Position numbers and translations under genes: made by a program
Notes under the pieces: model-generated
Told to the model about the DNA's origin: nothing
What the model saw: the letters and a program-made list of their open reading frames with translations, nothing else
Database searches by the model: none
Shown here: positions 16,007-25,350 of the stretch, one piece after another
Layout: each line of letters opens with the position of its first letter
How positions within the stretch are numbered: position 1 is the first letter of the stretch
Source: Chloroflexota bacterium
GTDB taxonomy: Bacteria > Chloroflexota > Anaerolineae > UBA4142
NCBI GenBank assembly: GCA_016215025.1
Contig: JACRMI010000132.1
Location: 1 to 37,432, forward strand
DNA length: 37,432 nt
Direction: 5' to 3'

Positions 16007-19000
16007 TGACCACCGTTCGCTCATTTCTCCAAGCTCTTTGGCTCCACCGCATCGCCGTCATGTTGGCTGTGATGCTCCTCCTCATCGTCGCGATGATTGC
16101 GGCGACCGTGTACACCTACAATCTTCCCAAGTTCGCGCTCGACCACCAGCAAACGATTGTGCTGGGCGCGACGCAATTTGCCCCCGACAATCCTAGCTCA
16201 CTCCGCGTCGTCGTGCGCGATGACACCACCAACGCGCCGATTGCGAACGCGAACGTCGCGGTCAAGCTCGCACCGAAAGGCATTGGATTCGCGCAGACAC
16301 TTTACTCCGGCAAGACCGATGCGAGCGGCAGCGTCCCCGTCGCGTTCACACTTCCGTCCAACGTGTCGGGCGATCAAACACTCGTCATCGAAACCGATTC
16401 GGGTTCAGGGCGCGACCACATCGAGCGGGCGATCAAAGTCGTTCGCAATTACAAATTACTGATTACGACCGACAAGCCGCTCTACCAACCCAGCCAGGTC
16501 ATTCACCTGCGCGCACTTGCGCTCGGCTCACTCGACCGATTGCCTGCGAAAGATCAGCCATTGGAATTTCTCATCGAAGACCCCAAGGGCAACAAGATTT
16601 ATCGCAAGACGATTCAGACCTCGGCGTACGGCATTGCGAGCGTCGACTTTACGCTTGCCGATACGATCAACTCGGGCGCGTACAAAATCACTGCAAGCAT
16701 GGGCGACACCAAATCGGAAAAGACGGTGACGGTCAAGCCGTACGTCTTGCCGAAATTCAAATTGGCGGCGGAGACCGAGCGCGGATATTATTTGCCCGGC
16801 GAAAAGGTCAACGGCACGATTCACGCCGATTACTTTTTCGGCAAGCCGGTCGCCAAAAGCGATGTGACGATCAAGGGCATCGTCTACGATGTGGCGCGCG
16901 CGGAAACGATCAACATCACCGGCAAGACTGACGACCAAGGCGCGTATGCGTTCTCGTTCACGCTGCCAAATTATTTTGCGGCAAGCGGGCTGAACAAAAC
17001 TACCGCCGATTTCGGTCTCGAAGTTTCGGTGACCGATCAAGCGAATCACATGGAGCAAACGTCGCTCTCGCTCGCGATTTCGAAAGATGCGATCACCATC
17101 GATGCGGTACCCGAAAGCGGTAAGCTCGTTCCTGGCGTCGAGAACATCGTTTACGTTCTCACCTCCCTGCCCGACGGCTCGCCCCTCGAAGCCGATCTGA
17201 CGATTGGAAACGTCGGCACAACCAAGTCGGGCAAGTATGGACTCGCGCAAATCAGGTTGACGCCGCAGCGTGGCAACACGATTCTGAACATCACGGCACG
17301 CGATGCCAAGGGTCGATCCGCGACGCGCAGCATCACGCTGTCGAGCGACACCACCGCCAGCCAGGTCCTGCTGCGTCCCGACCAAGCGACGTACCAAGTC
17401 GGCAATACGATGCACCTCGACGTATTGACCGGTGGCAGCATTGGTTCCGTCTATCTCGACATCATCAAGGAAAAGCAAACGCTCTCGACACGCACGGCGG
17501 ACATTGTCAACGGTCGCGCCACCATCGATGTGGACGTGACGCCGGATTTGATCGGCACACTGCAACTGCACGCGTACCAAGTCGAACGCGACAGCACCAT
17601 TACGCGCGACACGCGCATTGTCGTCGTCGAGCAAGCGAGCGAGTTGAATGTCGCCATCAAAGCCGACCGCGATGTGTATCGTCCCGGCGATCCGTCGAAG
17701 GTTACGTTCACCGTGACGGATTCAAAGGGCAAAGGCGTTCAATCCGCGCTCGGCGTGACCGGCGTTGACGAAGCCGTGTTTGCGATGGCGGAGCAAGACC
17801 CAGGATTCGCCAAGTTGTATTTCCTCTTGCAGCAAGAATTGCTCGAACCGAAATATCAGGTCAAGGGATTCTCGCTGCCCGAAGTGGTCGCGCCGAAACC
17901 GACGGCGATCCCCGCCGATGTACGCGCCGCGCAAAACCAATCGGCGCGCGCGGCATGGGCAAACGCAACGCCCATCGATTTTGTTTTGCGCGCGAACTCG
18001 CAGCCGGAGAAAATCGATGCCGCGAACAAGGCGCAAAAAACTGGCTTTAACAATCTCGCCGCCTGGCTTGGACTGTTCATGTCGATTCTGCCGCTCGTTC
18101 TCATCGGGCTAGTCATCGCAAGTCTACATGCGCGCAAGGTGTTGGGCAAATCGTTGGGCGCATGGATGGCGGGACTCTTGGTCTACTGCGTCGCGTCGCC
18201 GTTCTTCGTCGGCGGCATCGCCATCATCGGCGGACTGTTCGTGCAAGCGAAATTCGGCGTGATTCTCGTCGCCATCGTTTTTCTCGCCTGGTTGATCGCG
18301 TTTGGTATTTTGGTTGGTTATGCCATCGTCAAACGCGACCGCTGGCTGCAAGGCGCGTTGTTGCTTCTCGCCGCATACTTTGTTTTTCTCGCGCTGTTTG
18401 CGTACGTCGCGCAGCGTGCGACGAGCATTAGCGACCTGACCGCAGTCGCCGTGATTATTACGTGGCTCGCGGGTATCGCCGCCGTGACACTCATGGGCAT
18501 GGGTTATTTCGTGCAAAAAGAAACCACGCCCGGTATCGCATCGATCTTGATCGTTCTGCTCTTCATCCCCGCAACGATTTTGCTCGCGCTAATGCCAAGC
18601 GCAGGACCGTTCTTGCGCGTGATGGGCAACCCTGGGATGTATATCCCGCCCGCGTATCTGACCGGTTGCGCGGCCGCGCCAACGCCATTCCCAGGTCAGA
18701 GCGATTCGAATGCGTTCAAGAGTTTGGAAAAGACGTTTGGTGGAGTACAGCAGTCTGGACTAGCTGCTGCGCCAACCGCCGCGCCGATGCCCGCTGCACT
18801 TGCCGCGACACCGGTTGCTGGCCAAGCACAACAAACTGGAACCGAAGCGCCGCGCTTGCGTCAGTACTTCCCAGAGACACTGTACTTTAATCCGCAAGCC
18901 ATCACGAACGAAAACGGGACCGTCACGCTCGATATTCCGCTCGCGGATTCGATCACGACCTGGCGACTCGCCGCGACTGCCTCATCGCAAAAAGGCGAAC

Positions 19001-20949
19001 TGGGAACGGCGACGACCGGCATTCGCGTGTTCCAAGATTTCTTTGTCGATCTCGATCTGCCGGTGGCGCTAACGCAGAACGACGAGATTTCGATTCCGGT
19101 TGCGGTCTATAACTATTTGCCGCAAGCGCAAAAAGTGAAATTGCAAATCGATCAACAGTCGTGGTTCACGCTGCAAGATGAAGCAGAGAAGACCTTGTCG
19201 ATTGCGTCGAACGACATCGACGTGGTCTATTTCCGCATCAAGGCGACGAGTTTCGGAATGCAGAAACTTAAAGTGACTGCGCTCGGCGAAAAAATGTCGG
19301 ATGCGATTCAACGCGAGATTCGCGTTTATCCCGACGGCAAATCCATCGAAGCGTCGCAGAGCAACTGGCTCAAGGATGGCGCAGCGCAAACTATCGACAT
19401 TCCCGCGCCGGCCATCCCAGGCGCGACGCGTCTCGAAGTGAAAGTTTATCCGGGCGTGATGAGCCAAGTCGTCGACGGTCTCGATTCGATTCTGCGTATG
19501 CCCTTTGGCTGATTTGAGCAAACAACGTCGGTGACGTTCCCAAATGTTCTCGTGCTCAACTACTTGAAAGCAACCAAGCAAGCATCGCCCGAAATTCAGA
19601 TGAAGGCAGAGAATTATATCGCGCTCGGTTATCAACGCTTGCTCACGTTTGAGGTACAAGGCGGCGGATTCTCGCTCTATGGCAGACCACCCGCGAGCAT
19701 CATGCTCAGCGCCAAGGGCTTACTCGAATTCAGCGATATGGCGAAGGTGTACCCCATCGATCCCGCGCTCATCACGCGAACGCGCAACTGGATGCTCGCG
19801 CAGCAAAAGCAGGATGGGACGTGGGGCGCGGCGTACTCGTGGGACGCGCCCGCGAGCGGCGGCAGCGATCCCTTGCCCCTCACGGCGTACGTCACATGGT
19901 CGATTTTGGAAAGTGGATTGAAGGACGATGCGCGCGTCATGCGGTCGATTAATTACATCAAGGAGAACGCGGCGCGCGCGACCGATGGTTACACGCTGGC
20001 GATGGTCGCCAACGCGCTCGTCGCTTATGATCCGAATGACGGAGCTGCACGCGACGCGCTGGCGCGGCTCGATCAGATCAAGGTCGCCGAGGGTGATGGC
20101 ACGTATTACCCGACCAAGATCGGCTCGTTCACCGGCGCGTACGGCGTCTATGGCAACATCGAAACGACGAGTCTTGCCGCCTACGCGTTCCTGCGCGCCA
20201 AGACCAATCCCGAATCGGCGCAGCGCGCGCTGACGTATCTCATGCAGAAAAAAGACCCGCGCGGGACCTGGGGTTCGACGCAAGCGACGATTCTTGCGCT
20301 GCGCGCGCTCGTGCAGTCCGTGATCGACGGCGGCGACGCAGTGACCGATGCGACGGTGCGCGTGTCGCTGAACGGTCGCGAAGCCAAAGCGATCACGATC
20401 AACAAAGAAAATACCGGCGTGGTGCAGCTCGTCACGTTCGACGACATTACGCCGGGCGCAAATCAGATTTCGTTCAAGGTCGATGGCAAGGGTTCGCTGG
20501 CGTACCAAGTCTCGGCAAATTACTATTTGCCCTGGTTGGCTGTGCCGCCTATGCCAGAGAAAGATAAGCTGGTCGATATTCAAGTCAAGTACGATCGCAC
20601 GTCGCTGGCGGTGAACGATCAAGTGGGCGTGACCGCGAAGATTGCGTTGACCAAGCAAGGCACGGCGCGCATGACGCTGGTCGATTTGGGCGTGCCGCCG
20701 GGCTTTACAGTGATGAGCGAGGACCTGGAAGCGGCGGTGAAAGCGAAAACGATTTCGCGCTACGAGTTGACCGGGCGACAGATCATCGTTTATTTGGAAG
20801 AGTTTGCGTACGGCAAAACGATCACGCTGAACTATCACTTGCAAGCGCGTTTCCCGCTCAAAGCGCAGACGCCCAGCTCGACGACGTACGATTACTACAA
20901 TCCAAGCACTACGTTTACGCAAGCGCCGACGCTGTTGACCGTCAGGTAG
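16006..20949 (+). CDS. alpha-2-macroglobulin family protein with in-frame TGA at the thioester cysteine (candidate selenoprotein)
   Basis: Bacterial macroglobulins trap attacking proteases and bind them through a Cys-Gln thioester (PxGCxEQ). The reading frame runs 1,647 codons, the normal size, interrupted once by TGA at codon 1169 (19510-19512), exactly where the thioester Cys belongs: MPFG-TGA-FEQTTS. The same frame then continues with FPNVLVLNYL, the toroid-like thioester domain and a C-terminal MG domain. Residues 15-36 are a signal anchor. MG domains span about 45-620. Residues 685-870 hold about six to seven hydrophobic helices in the bait-region position, followed by an Ala/Pro linker (887-948). 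The A2M domain (YFPETLYFNPQA, TTWRLAATASS) precedes the TGA. Only two other Cys occur (728, 888). Start: AAGGAG 6 nt before ATG 16006. Alternatives are a nonsense mutation or a sequence error. Confidence 0.85.
19510..19551 (+). promoter_or_regulatory. candidate bacterial SECIS element after the in-frame TGA
   Basis: After TGA (19510-19512) there are 11 nt, then AACGTC (19524-19529), loop GGT (19530-19532) and GACGTT (19533-19538), a perfect 6-bp stem. The loop G lies 18 nt after TGA. Bacterial SECIS hairpins sit immediately 3' of UGA and have a short apical loop with a conserved G-U. An outer extension, GAG/CTC (19516-19518 with 19549-19551) plus AA/TT, is possible. The structure is seen by eye only and was not computed. 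Confidence 0.55.
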
Positions 20950-20984
20950 TCGGATAGTCGCGTGGTCTTGTTGTCGTTAGTTGC
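20945..20984 (+). repeat. 8-bp tandem repeat tail at the macroglobulin stop codon
   Basis: GGTAGTCG, GATAGTCG, CGTGGTCT, TGTTGTCG and TTAGTTGC continue the same 8-bp pattern as the left arm at 15910-15949. The gene's TAG stop is part of the first unit. Confidence 0.7.
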
Positions 20985-21005
20985 GGGTTGCAGGGGACAA
21001 GACAC

Positions 21006-21039
21006 AAGCCGCAGGTCTCAAGGATGGGACCTGCGGCTT
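21006..21039. repeat. stem-loop repeat AAGCCGCAGGTC...GACCTGCGGCTT, copy 1
   Basis: A perfect 12-bp stem with a 10-nt loop, between the convergent macroglobulin and lipoprotein genes. It has no T-run. Related copies lie at 21717-21750 and 22429-22462. Confidence 0.8.
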
Positions 21040-21082
21040 GGATTTGCGACTGCTAGGTTTTGCGCATAATGGCAAGCACGCA

Positions 21083-21628
21083 TCATTTAGCTTTAGGTGT
21101 GGGGGTAATCGCATCATCAACCGCTGGAGGATAGCCCAAACACAGGGTTATGAACGCAGACTGCGCGGTTCGTTGTCCGTATCTCACGTCTGTTTCAGAA
21201 ATTAGGCCGGCAATTTGCAACGCTTCATGAGCATACTCCTTTTGCGGCAGCTGCCACTTTACATTGACTGTTTTGGATTCGCCCGGCTGCCATTCGACGC
21301 GGTGCTGAACCTGGCCGGGATTTTGCTCCGCCCAGGCATAAATGGACCTTCCGTATTCTCTTATGACTATATCAAGCACAGGGCTGTCTTTCGTTTCAAG
21401 GACGAATAGTTCATTTCCTACGTTGCTGACCGTGAAGCGGATGTCCAGAGAGTCGCCACTTTTCAAGCAGAGCTGTTTTGGATGGTTCACGCGAATCCGA
21501 AGCACCAGAAGATCAAATCTTGCTGCTCCCTCTGTGTAAGTGTCGGCAGCCGCTGAGCAGGATGCTAGGATCATACTCAACCCAACTATAATCAGTGGAA
21601 TCAAGGAAAGTTTGTTCTTGCCTTTCAT
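21083..21628 (-). CDS. BsuPI-like lipoprotein, paralogue 1
   Basis: 181 residues. A signal peptide ends in lipobox ILASC. The mature domain has the outline of the BsuPI intracellular-proteinase-inhibitor family: LDIRFTVSNVGN, the DIVIRE strand after a cluster of polar residues, WAEQ, then EWQPGESKTVNVKWQLP and a final strand. The match is by pattern only, so proteinase inhibition is an inference. The location next to a macroglobulin supports it. The start at 21628 is set by AAAGGAT 7-8 nt upstream and agrees with the other paralogues. An in-frame ATG at 21661 has no such site. It is last of three tandem copies. Confidence 0.7.
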   Translation of the reverse strand: MKGKNKLSLIPLIIVGLSMILASCSAAADTYTEGAARFDLLVLRIRVNHPKQLCLKSGDSLDIRFTVSNVGNELFVLETKDSPVLDIVIREYGRSIYAWAEQNPGQVQHRVEWQPGESKTVNVKWQLPQKEYAHEALQIAGLISETDVRYGQRTAQSAFITLCLGYPPAVDDAITPTPKAK

Positions 21629-21716
21629 CACAAAATCCTTTCTATCATATGCGAATGGCATGAGCTATTGAAATGAGCAAGGAGCGCCCAATGGCAGGTT
21701 GCACGGTACAAGTCAC

Positions 21717-21750
21717 AAGCAACAGGTCTCAACCGTGAAACCTGCGGCTT
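21717..21750. repeat. stem-loop repeat, copy 2 (diverged)
   Basis: AAGCAACAGGTCTC and CCTGCGGCTT form the same stem as copies 1 and 3 but with mismatches in the left arm. It sits in a 160-bp spacer that resembles the one at 22380-22480. Confidence 0.7.
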
Positions 21751-21791
21751 GTCACATACAATGTTCAGAAGTTGCCCCACTTCTACGGTGA

Positions 21792-22346
21792 TTACCTTGG
21801 GGAGGGAGTTATGTACGGAAGGTCAAATTGATGCAGAGGCGAGCCCAAACACATCTCTACTATGGCAAACTGCCCGTGTTCCGGGTTTGTTTCAGAGACT
21901 AGTCCGGTAATAATCAACTCTTGGTGAGCATATTCCTTTTGCGGAATTTGCCACTTGAGATTGAGCGTTTTGGATTCACCTGGTTGCCACTCGACACGGT
22001 GTTGAAGTTTGTCGGGATTTTGGTCTGCCCATGAAGAAACAATCTCCATGCTTGGCGACTCGACTATGGTCAAGTTAAGCACGGGCTTATCTTTCGACTC
22101 ATGGACCACTGGCTTTTGCCCTTCGTTGGTAACCGTGAAACTGATGTTCAGCGAATCGCCGCTTTTCAAACAGGGCTTCTCTGAATGGTCTACCCGAATC
22201 CTGAGGAGCAGATAACCAAGACCTGATACACGCTCGGTATACAAATTAGTCATGCTTGGAACAGTCGCATATGAGCAGGATGCTAATAATATGCTCAGCC
22301 CAACGAGAATCAGCGAAACGATGTGGAATTTACTATCGGCATTCAT
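21792..22346 (-). CDS. BsuPI-like lipoprotein, paralogue 2
   Basis: 184 residues, closest to paralogue 1. It shares the signal peptide (LILVGLSILLASC), CLKSGDSLNISFTVTN, the EWQPGESKTLNLKWQIPQKEY block and the C-terminal MCLG ending. It is thus a probably lipid-anchored beta-sandwich domain of the same kind. The open frame extends upstream to 22577, but the ATG at 22346 follows AAAGGAAT and matches the paralogues. The extension covers the spacer stem-loop and is not coding. Confidence 0.7.
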   Translation of the reverse strand: MNADSKFHIVSLILVGLSILLASCSYATVPSMTNLYTERVSGLGYLLLRIRVDHSEKPCLKSGDSLNISFTVTNEGQKPVVHESKDKPVLNLTIVESPSMEIVSSWADQNPDKLQHRVEWQPGESKTLNLKWQIPQKEYAHQELIITGLVSETNPEHGQFAIVEMCLGSPLHQFDLPYITPSPR

Positions 22347-22428
22347 CACAAATTCCTTTCTAGCAGACGATTGATAACATGCGCTATTGCAATGAGCAAG
22401 GTGCGCCCAATGGCGAGTTGCACGGCAC

Positions 22429-22462
22429 AAGCCGCAGGTCTCAAGGTGGGGACCTGCGGCTT
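22429..22462. repeat. stem-loop repeat, copy 3
   Basis: AAGCCGCAGGTC (22429-22440) and GACCTGCGGCTT (22451-22462), identical arms to copy 1. The surrounding 60 bp align with those of copy 2, showing that the spacer was duplicated with the gene. Confidence 0.8.
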
Positions 22463-22580
22463 TGGTTTGCGACATCAGACTCGCAACGAAAGGTATCGCT
22501 ATACATTTGCCATGTCTTACGGATGATGGCAGAATTGCGCGGCAGAGCACCTTGCTACGCCAGACATACAAAATCATCCC

Positions 22581-23213
22581 CTAGTCATGCACTTTGGGAA
22601 TGATTTGCCCAACTACCAATCCTAAACCGTGCAATAAAGCTCCTCTACAAATACTGGACGCACAAATCGTGACACCGGCACTTTGTGACCTCCCTGGACC
22701 CCAATACAAGAGACCCGTTAGAAAAATGTTGTGAGTTGCCCCAATGTAGACATCACCCTCTTTTGGCGTCCAAGTTAATTCAATGACTTTGGATTCGCCA
22801 GGTTGCCATTCAAGGTGATGGGACACCTTGTCCGGGTTTTGTTCTGACCATGTGAGGAGAGTTTCACCGCCAACTACTCGCACGATGATATCCATGACTG
22901 GCTGATCTGCCGATTCAACTGTATCCGGCTTTTGCCCCGTGTTTGTGACGGTGAAGCGAATCAACACCGGTTCACCCACATGCGCCTGCGAGCGATTAGA
23001 TTCCACTTTCAATGTGAGTTCATCGAGTGCATGGTAGGCTGTGTGACTAAGACCATTGCCCTTTGTCTGGTCACAGCCGGTGAGAGCGATTAGCAGACAC
23101 GCACCAAGTAGGCAAATACTTTTGAAACGAATCGGACGTCTTGTCAGAGCCAGGTTCATGCTCAACCCAAATAGAATCCGTAAAGTCAGATAGGGTTTGT
23201 TCTTGGCATGCAT
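22581..23213 (-). CDS. BsuPI-like lipoprotein, paralogue 3, with double N-terminus
   Basis: 210 residues. The domain (TLKVESNRSQAHVGEPVLI, FTVTNTGQKPD, then LEWQPGESKVIELTW) is related to paralogues 1 and 2 but more diverged. The N-terminus is odd. The first 18 or so residues copy the paralogues' leader (up to LFGLSM) but lose the lipobox, and a second complete lipoprotein signal (SICLLGACLLIALTGC) follows. The true start may therefore be the ATG at about 23159, although the better Shine-Dalgarno (AAAGGAAT) belongs to 23213. It is the first gene of the three-gene unit, behind a strong promoter. Confidence 0.65.
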   Translation of the reverse strand: MHAKNKPYLTLRILFGLSMNLALTRRPIRFKSICLLGACLLIALTGCDQTKGNGLSHTAYHALDELTLKVESNRSQAHVGEPVLIRFTVTNTGQKPDTVESADQPVMDIIVRVVGGETLLTWSEQNPDKVSHHLEWQPGESKVIELTWTPKEGDVYIGATHNIFLTGLLYWGPGRSQSAGVTICASSICRGALLHGLGLVVGQIIPKVHD

Positions 23214-23267
23214 CACAAATTCCTTTCCAGCAGATTGCTGATAAACGTCCGCCATTGAAAAAATAAA

Positions 23268-23340
23268 CCCGGACAATTGGCGAACAATGCTTCAGCGGTT
23301 GAATCAACCGCTGAAGAACATATCTAACCAAATTGCCGGG
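23268..23340. repeat. nested palindrome upstream of the lipoprotein genes
   Basis: The inner perfect stem is CTTCAGCGGTT / AACCGCTGAAG (23290-23300 and 23306-23316, loop GAATC). The outer arms CCCGGACAATTGG and CCAAATTGCCGGG (23268-23280 and 23328-23340) also pair. It lies between the promoter and gene start, so it is transcribed as leader. Confidence 0.7.
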
Positions 23341-23375
23341 GTAAGAGAATAGAAATGTGTCAGATGCTGGCTTTG

Positions 23376-23404
23376 ACTATATTCCGAAACCTGGGTTGTG
23401 TCAA
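23376..23404 (-). promoter_or_regulatory. sigma-70-type promoter of the lipoprotein genes
   Basis: On the minus strand, TTGACA (23404-23399), a 17-bp spacer and TATAGT (23381-23376). The -35 is consensus. It is about 160 bp upstream of the first lipoprotein start. Confidence 0.7.
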
Positions 23405-23499
23405 TTTCAAGAGCGTTTCTTTTTCCGTGTTGGCTGTGACAAAGTTCGTCACAGTCATCCGTGAAACGCGAAGCGTGTGGCTAATCTAACTCGTCCAAC

Positions 23500-25350
23500 C
23501 TACTCCAATTTCCAAATCGCAAAATCTTCAAAGTGGACGTGCGTTGGCTGATCGGTGGTGCCTGCCAACATGCCGGTGCGTCCCGCTTTCAAATCGGGAT
23601 CGCTGAGCGTCGTGAGCGCCTGTCCGTTCAAGCACACCGTCATGCGCGTGCCTTCCACCCGCAACCCAATCGCATTCAAGCCGCCGCTTTTGACCAACGA
23701 CGTATTCGTCCACGCCGTCAGGTGAGACCATTGCGTATCGTTCTTTTTCGACACGCGAAAGGTCCCCGTGTCGGTGATGCGAAAAATGAAATAGACTGGG
23801 TCTTGCCGCGCAAAGATCAAGCCATAATCATTATCCGTGTCCGTGCTCAGGCGGCGCGCGTGCGTTTCGACGCGATAGCGCGTGCCAAATTCGCCGGACT
23901 TGGCGTAAGCAAATTGCAGCGTATTCGTCACCGCGAGACTGATGTGATACTCGCCGTTTTCATATTTCGTATTCTCCTCCATCGCCCAGCCCATTCTCTG
24001 GTTCTCGAAATTGTCAAAGAAAACGATCTGCCCATCCGCCCAAGGACAAGCCCGTGCCAGCAACGGCGTCCGAATCGCCGTCGGAACGGCTAGCGTTGTC
24101 GGCGTCTGAGATACCGCAAGCGTCTGCGTCGGTTGGGGCGACGCTGTGGCTGGCGCGTTCACGCCCAACATCGAACCGATCCAACCCTGGCTTCCAAACA
24201 GCGATAGTCCTCCCGTCGCGATGACGCACAATGAAATGAGCAAGCAGCCGATCAAACCAAACGCAACCTTGTCCGATGTGGGCAATCGTCGACGAACTTG
24301 GGCTGGCGTTACATTTGCGTCAAGCGATTGCATCTGCGACGCAGTAGACGACGGCACAGGTGTCGCGGTTGCGGACGAGGGCGCAGTCGACGGCGTCGGC
24401 GTTGTGGATGGCACAGGAGTGGGCGATTGCTCGATTACACCTAGCGGCGGCGGCACGATCTTTTTTTCTTCGCGAATCGTCGGCACTAACAAATCGACAT
24501 CGCCACACTGAACAGGCGCAGTCCCATGCAACGCTTGCTCGAATGCGCGCGCGAGATCGCCCGCCGAGTCGAATCGATTATCGGGGGGCTTGGCCAGCGC
24601 CTTGAGAATGACGGCTTCAACCGCCACAGAAATATGCGGATTGAACTGGCAGGGCGAGGGCGGATAGGTCGTCAAGTGTTGCAGCAAGACTGCCGTCGGC
24701 GTATCGCCTTGAAACGGAACGCGTCCCGCCACCATTTCGTACAGCACGACGCCGAAGGAATACACATCGCTGCGCGCATCGACCGGTTTGCTGGCGGCTT
24801 GTTCGGGTGACATGTACGCCGGTGTGCCGATAACGTCGCTGCTCGCGCTCACTTGCATCGACTCACCCAAAAATTTGGCGATGCCGAAATCCGATAGGAC
24901 CGGATCGCCGCCCGACGTGAACAAGATATTCGCGGGCTTGATGTCACGATGGATCGCGCCCTGCGCGTGCGCATAATCGAGCGCGCCGCCCAACGCCGCC
25001 ATCAAGCGCGCCGTTTCGCCAAACGGCATAATGTCGCCGCGACTAACCAGCTTTGTCAATCGTTCCTTGAGCGTGCCGCCGTCAAGATATTCCATCACCA
25101 TGAACATCGCATCATGGACCACATCGAAATCGTACAATTGAACGATGTGCGGATGACGCAAGCTAGCGATGAGTTTCGCTTCGCGGCGAAAACGCTTTTC
25201 AAATCCGCGGTCGCTAATGAGGTGCGGATAGATATTTTTGATCGCGACCTTGCGTCCCAGGATCGAATCGCGCGCCAGATAGACCTCGCCCATTCCGCCG
25301 CGACCCAGGAGCCGCATCACCACGTACTTGCCAAATGTCGTCGTCGACAT
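23500..25350 (-). CDS. PknB-like Ser/Thr protein kinase with extracellular jelly-roll-like domain
   Basis: 616 residues. The kinase domain (8-275) is complete: GRGGMGEV (16-23), Lys38, HRDIKPAN (134-141), DFG (154-156), SPE (181-183). A Pro/Thr linker precedes one membrane helix (361-383). The outside part begins with another Pro/Thr linker and ends in a 180-residue domain (CPWADGQIVFFDNFEN to the end) that looks like a LamG/concanavalin-type sandwich, presumably a ligand sensor. The start codon shares one base with the stop of the FHA-hydrolase gene (TGATG), so the two are made together. The FHA domains of that protein are likely substrates or readers of this kinase. Confidence 0.9.
   Translation of the reverse strand: MSTTTFGKYVVMRLLGRGGMGEVYLARDSILGRKVAIKNIYPHLISDRGFEKRFRREAKLIASLRHPHIVQLYDFDVVHDAMFMVMEYLDGGTLKERLTKLVSRGDIMPFGETARLMAALGGALDYAHAQGAIHRDIKPANILFTSGGDPVLSDFGIAKFLGESMQVSASSDVIGTPAYMSPEQAASKPVDARSDVYSFGVVLYEMVAGRVPFQGDTPTAVLLQHLTTYPPSPCQFNPHISVAVEAVILKALAKPPDNRFDSAGDLARAFEQALHGTAPVQCGDVDLLVPTIREEKKIVPPPLGVIEQSPTPVPSTTPTPSTAPSSATATPVPSSTASQMQSLDANVTPAQVRRRLPTSDKVAFGLIGCLLISLCVIATGGLSLFGSQGWIGSMLGVNAPATASPQPTQTLAVSQTPTTLAVPTAIRTPLLARACPWADGQIVFFDNFENQRMGWAMEENTKYENGEYHISLAVTNTLQFAYAKSGEFGTRYRVETHARRLSTDTDNDYGLIFARQDPVYFIFRITDTGTFRVSKKNDTQWSHLTAWTNTSLVKSGGLNAIGLRVEGTRMTVCLNGQALTTLSDPDLKAGRTGMLAGTTDQPTHVHFEDFAIWKLE

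Noticed and set aside
16528..17634. Long minus-strand open frame of 368 codons
   Set aside because: It lies opposite the macroglobulin, is extremely rich in Arg/Asp/Val and has no domain. It is a mirror of GC-rich codon use. The same applies to 19720-20922 and 10233-11243.
19510..19512. TGA as a sense codon throughout (reassigned code)
   Set aside because: cas3, cas7e, the ferredoxin, acpS, ugd and the FHA-hydrolase gene all end with TGA in the right place, so TGA is a normal stop in this genome.
19531..20949. A separate gene starting at 19531
   Set aside because: Its first codon is GTG within the conserved TTSVTFPNV stretch, in the same frame as the upstream part, and no Shine-Dalgarno is present. 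It is the second half of the macroglobulin.
22347..22577. N-terminal extension of lipoprotein paralogue 2
   Set aside because: It covers the duplicated spacer and stem-loop, while the paralogues all start at an ATG with AAAGGA(A)T before it.
23434..23454. CTGTGAC/GTCACAG hairpin near the kinase gene as terminator or operator
   Set aside because: The stem is short (7 bp), has no T-run in either direction and lies upstream of the lipoprotein promoter. No role can be supported.
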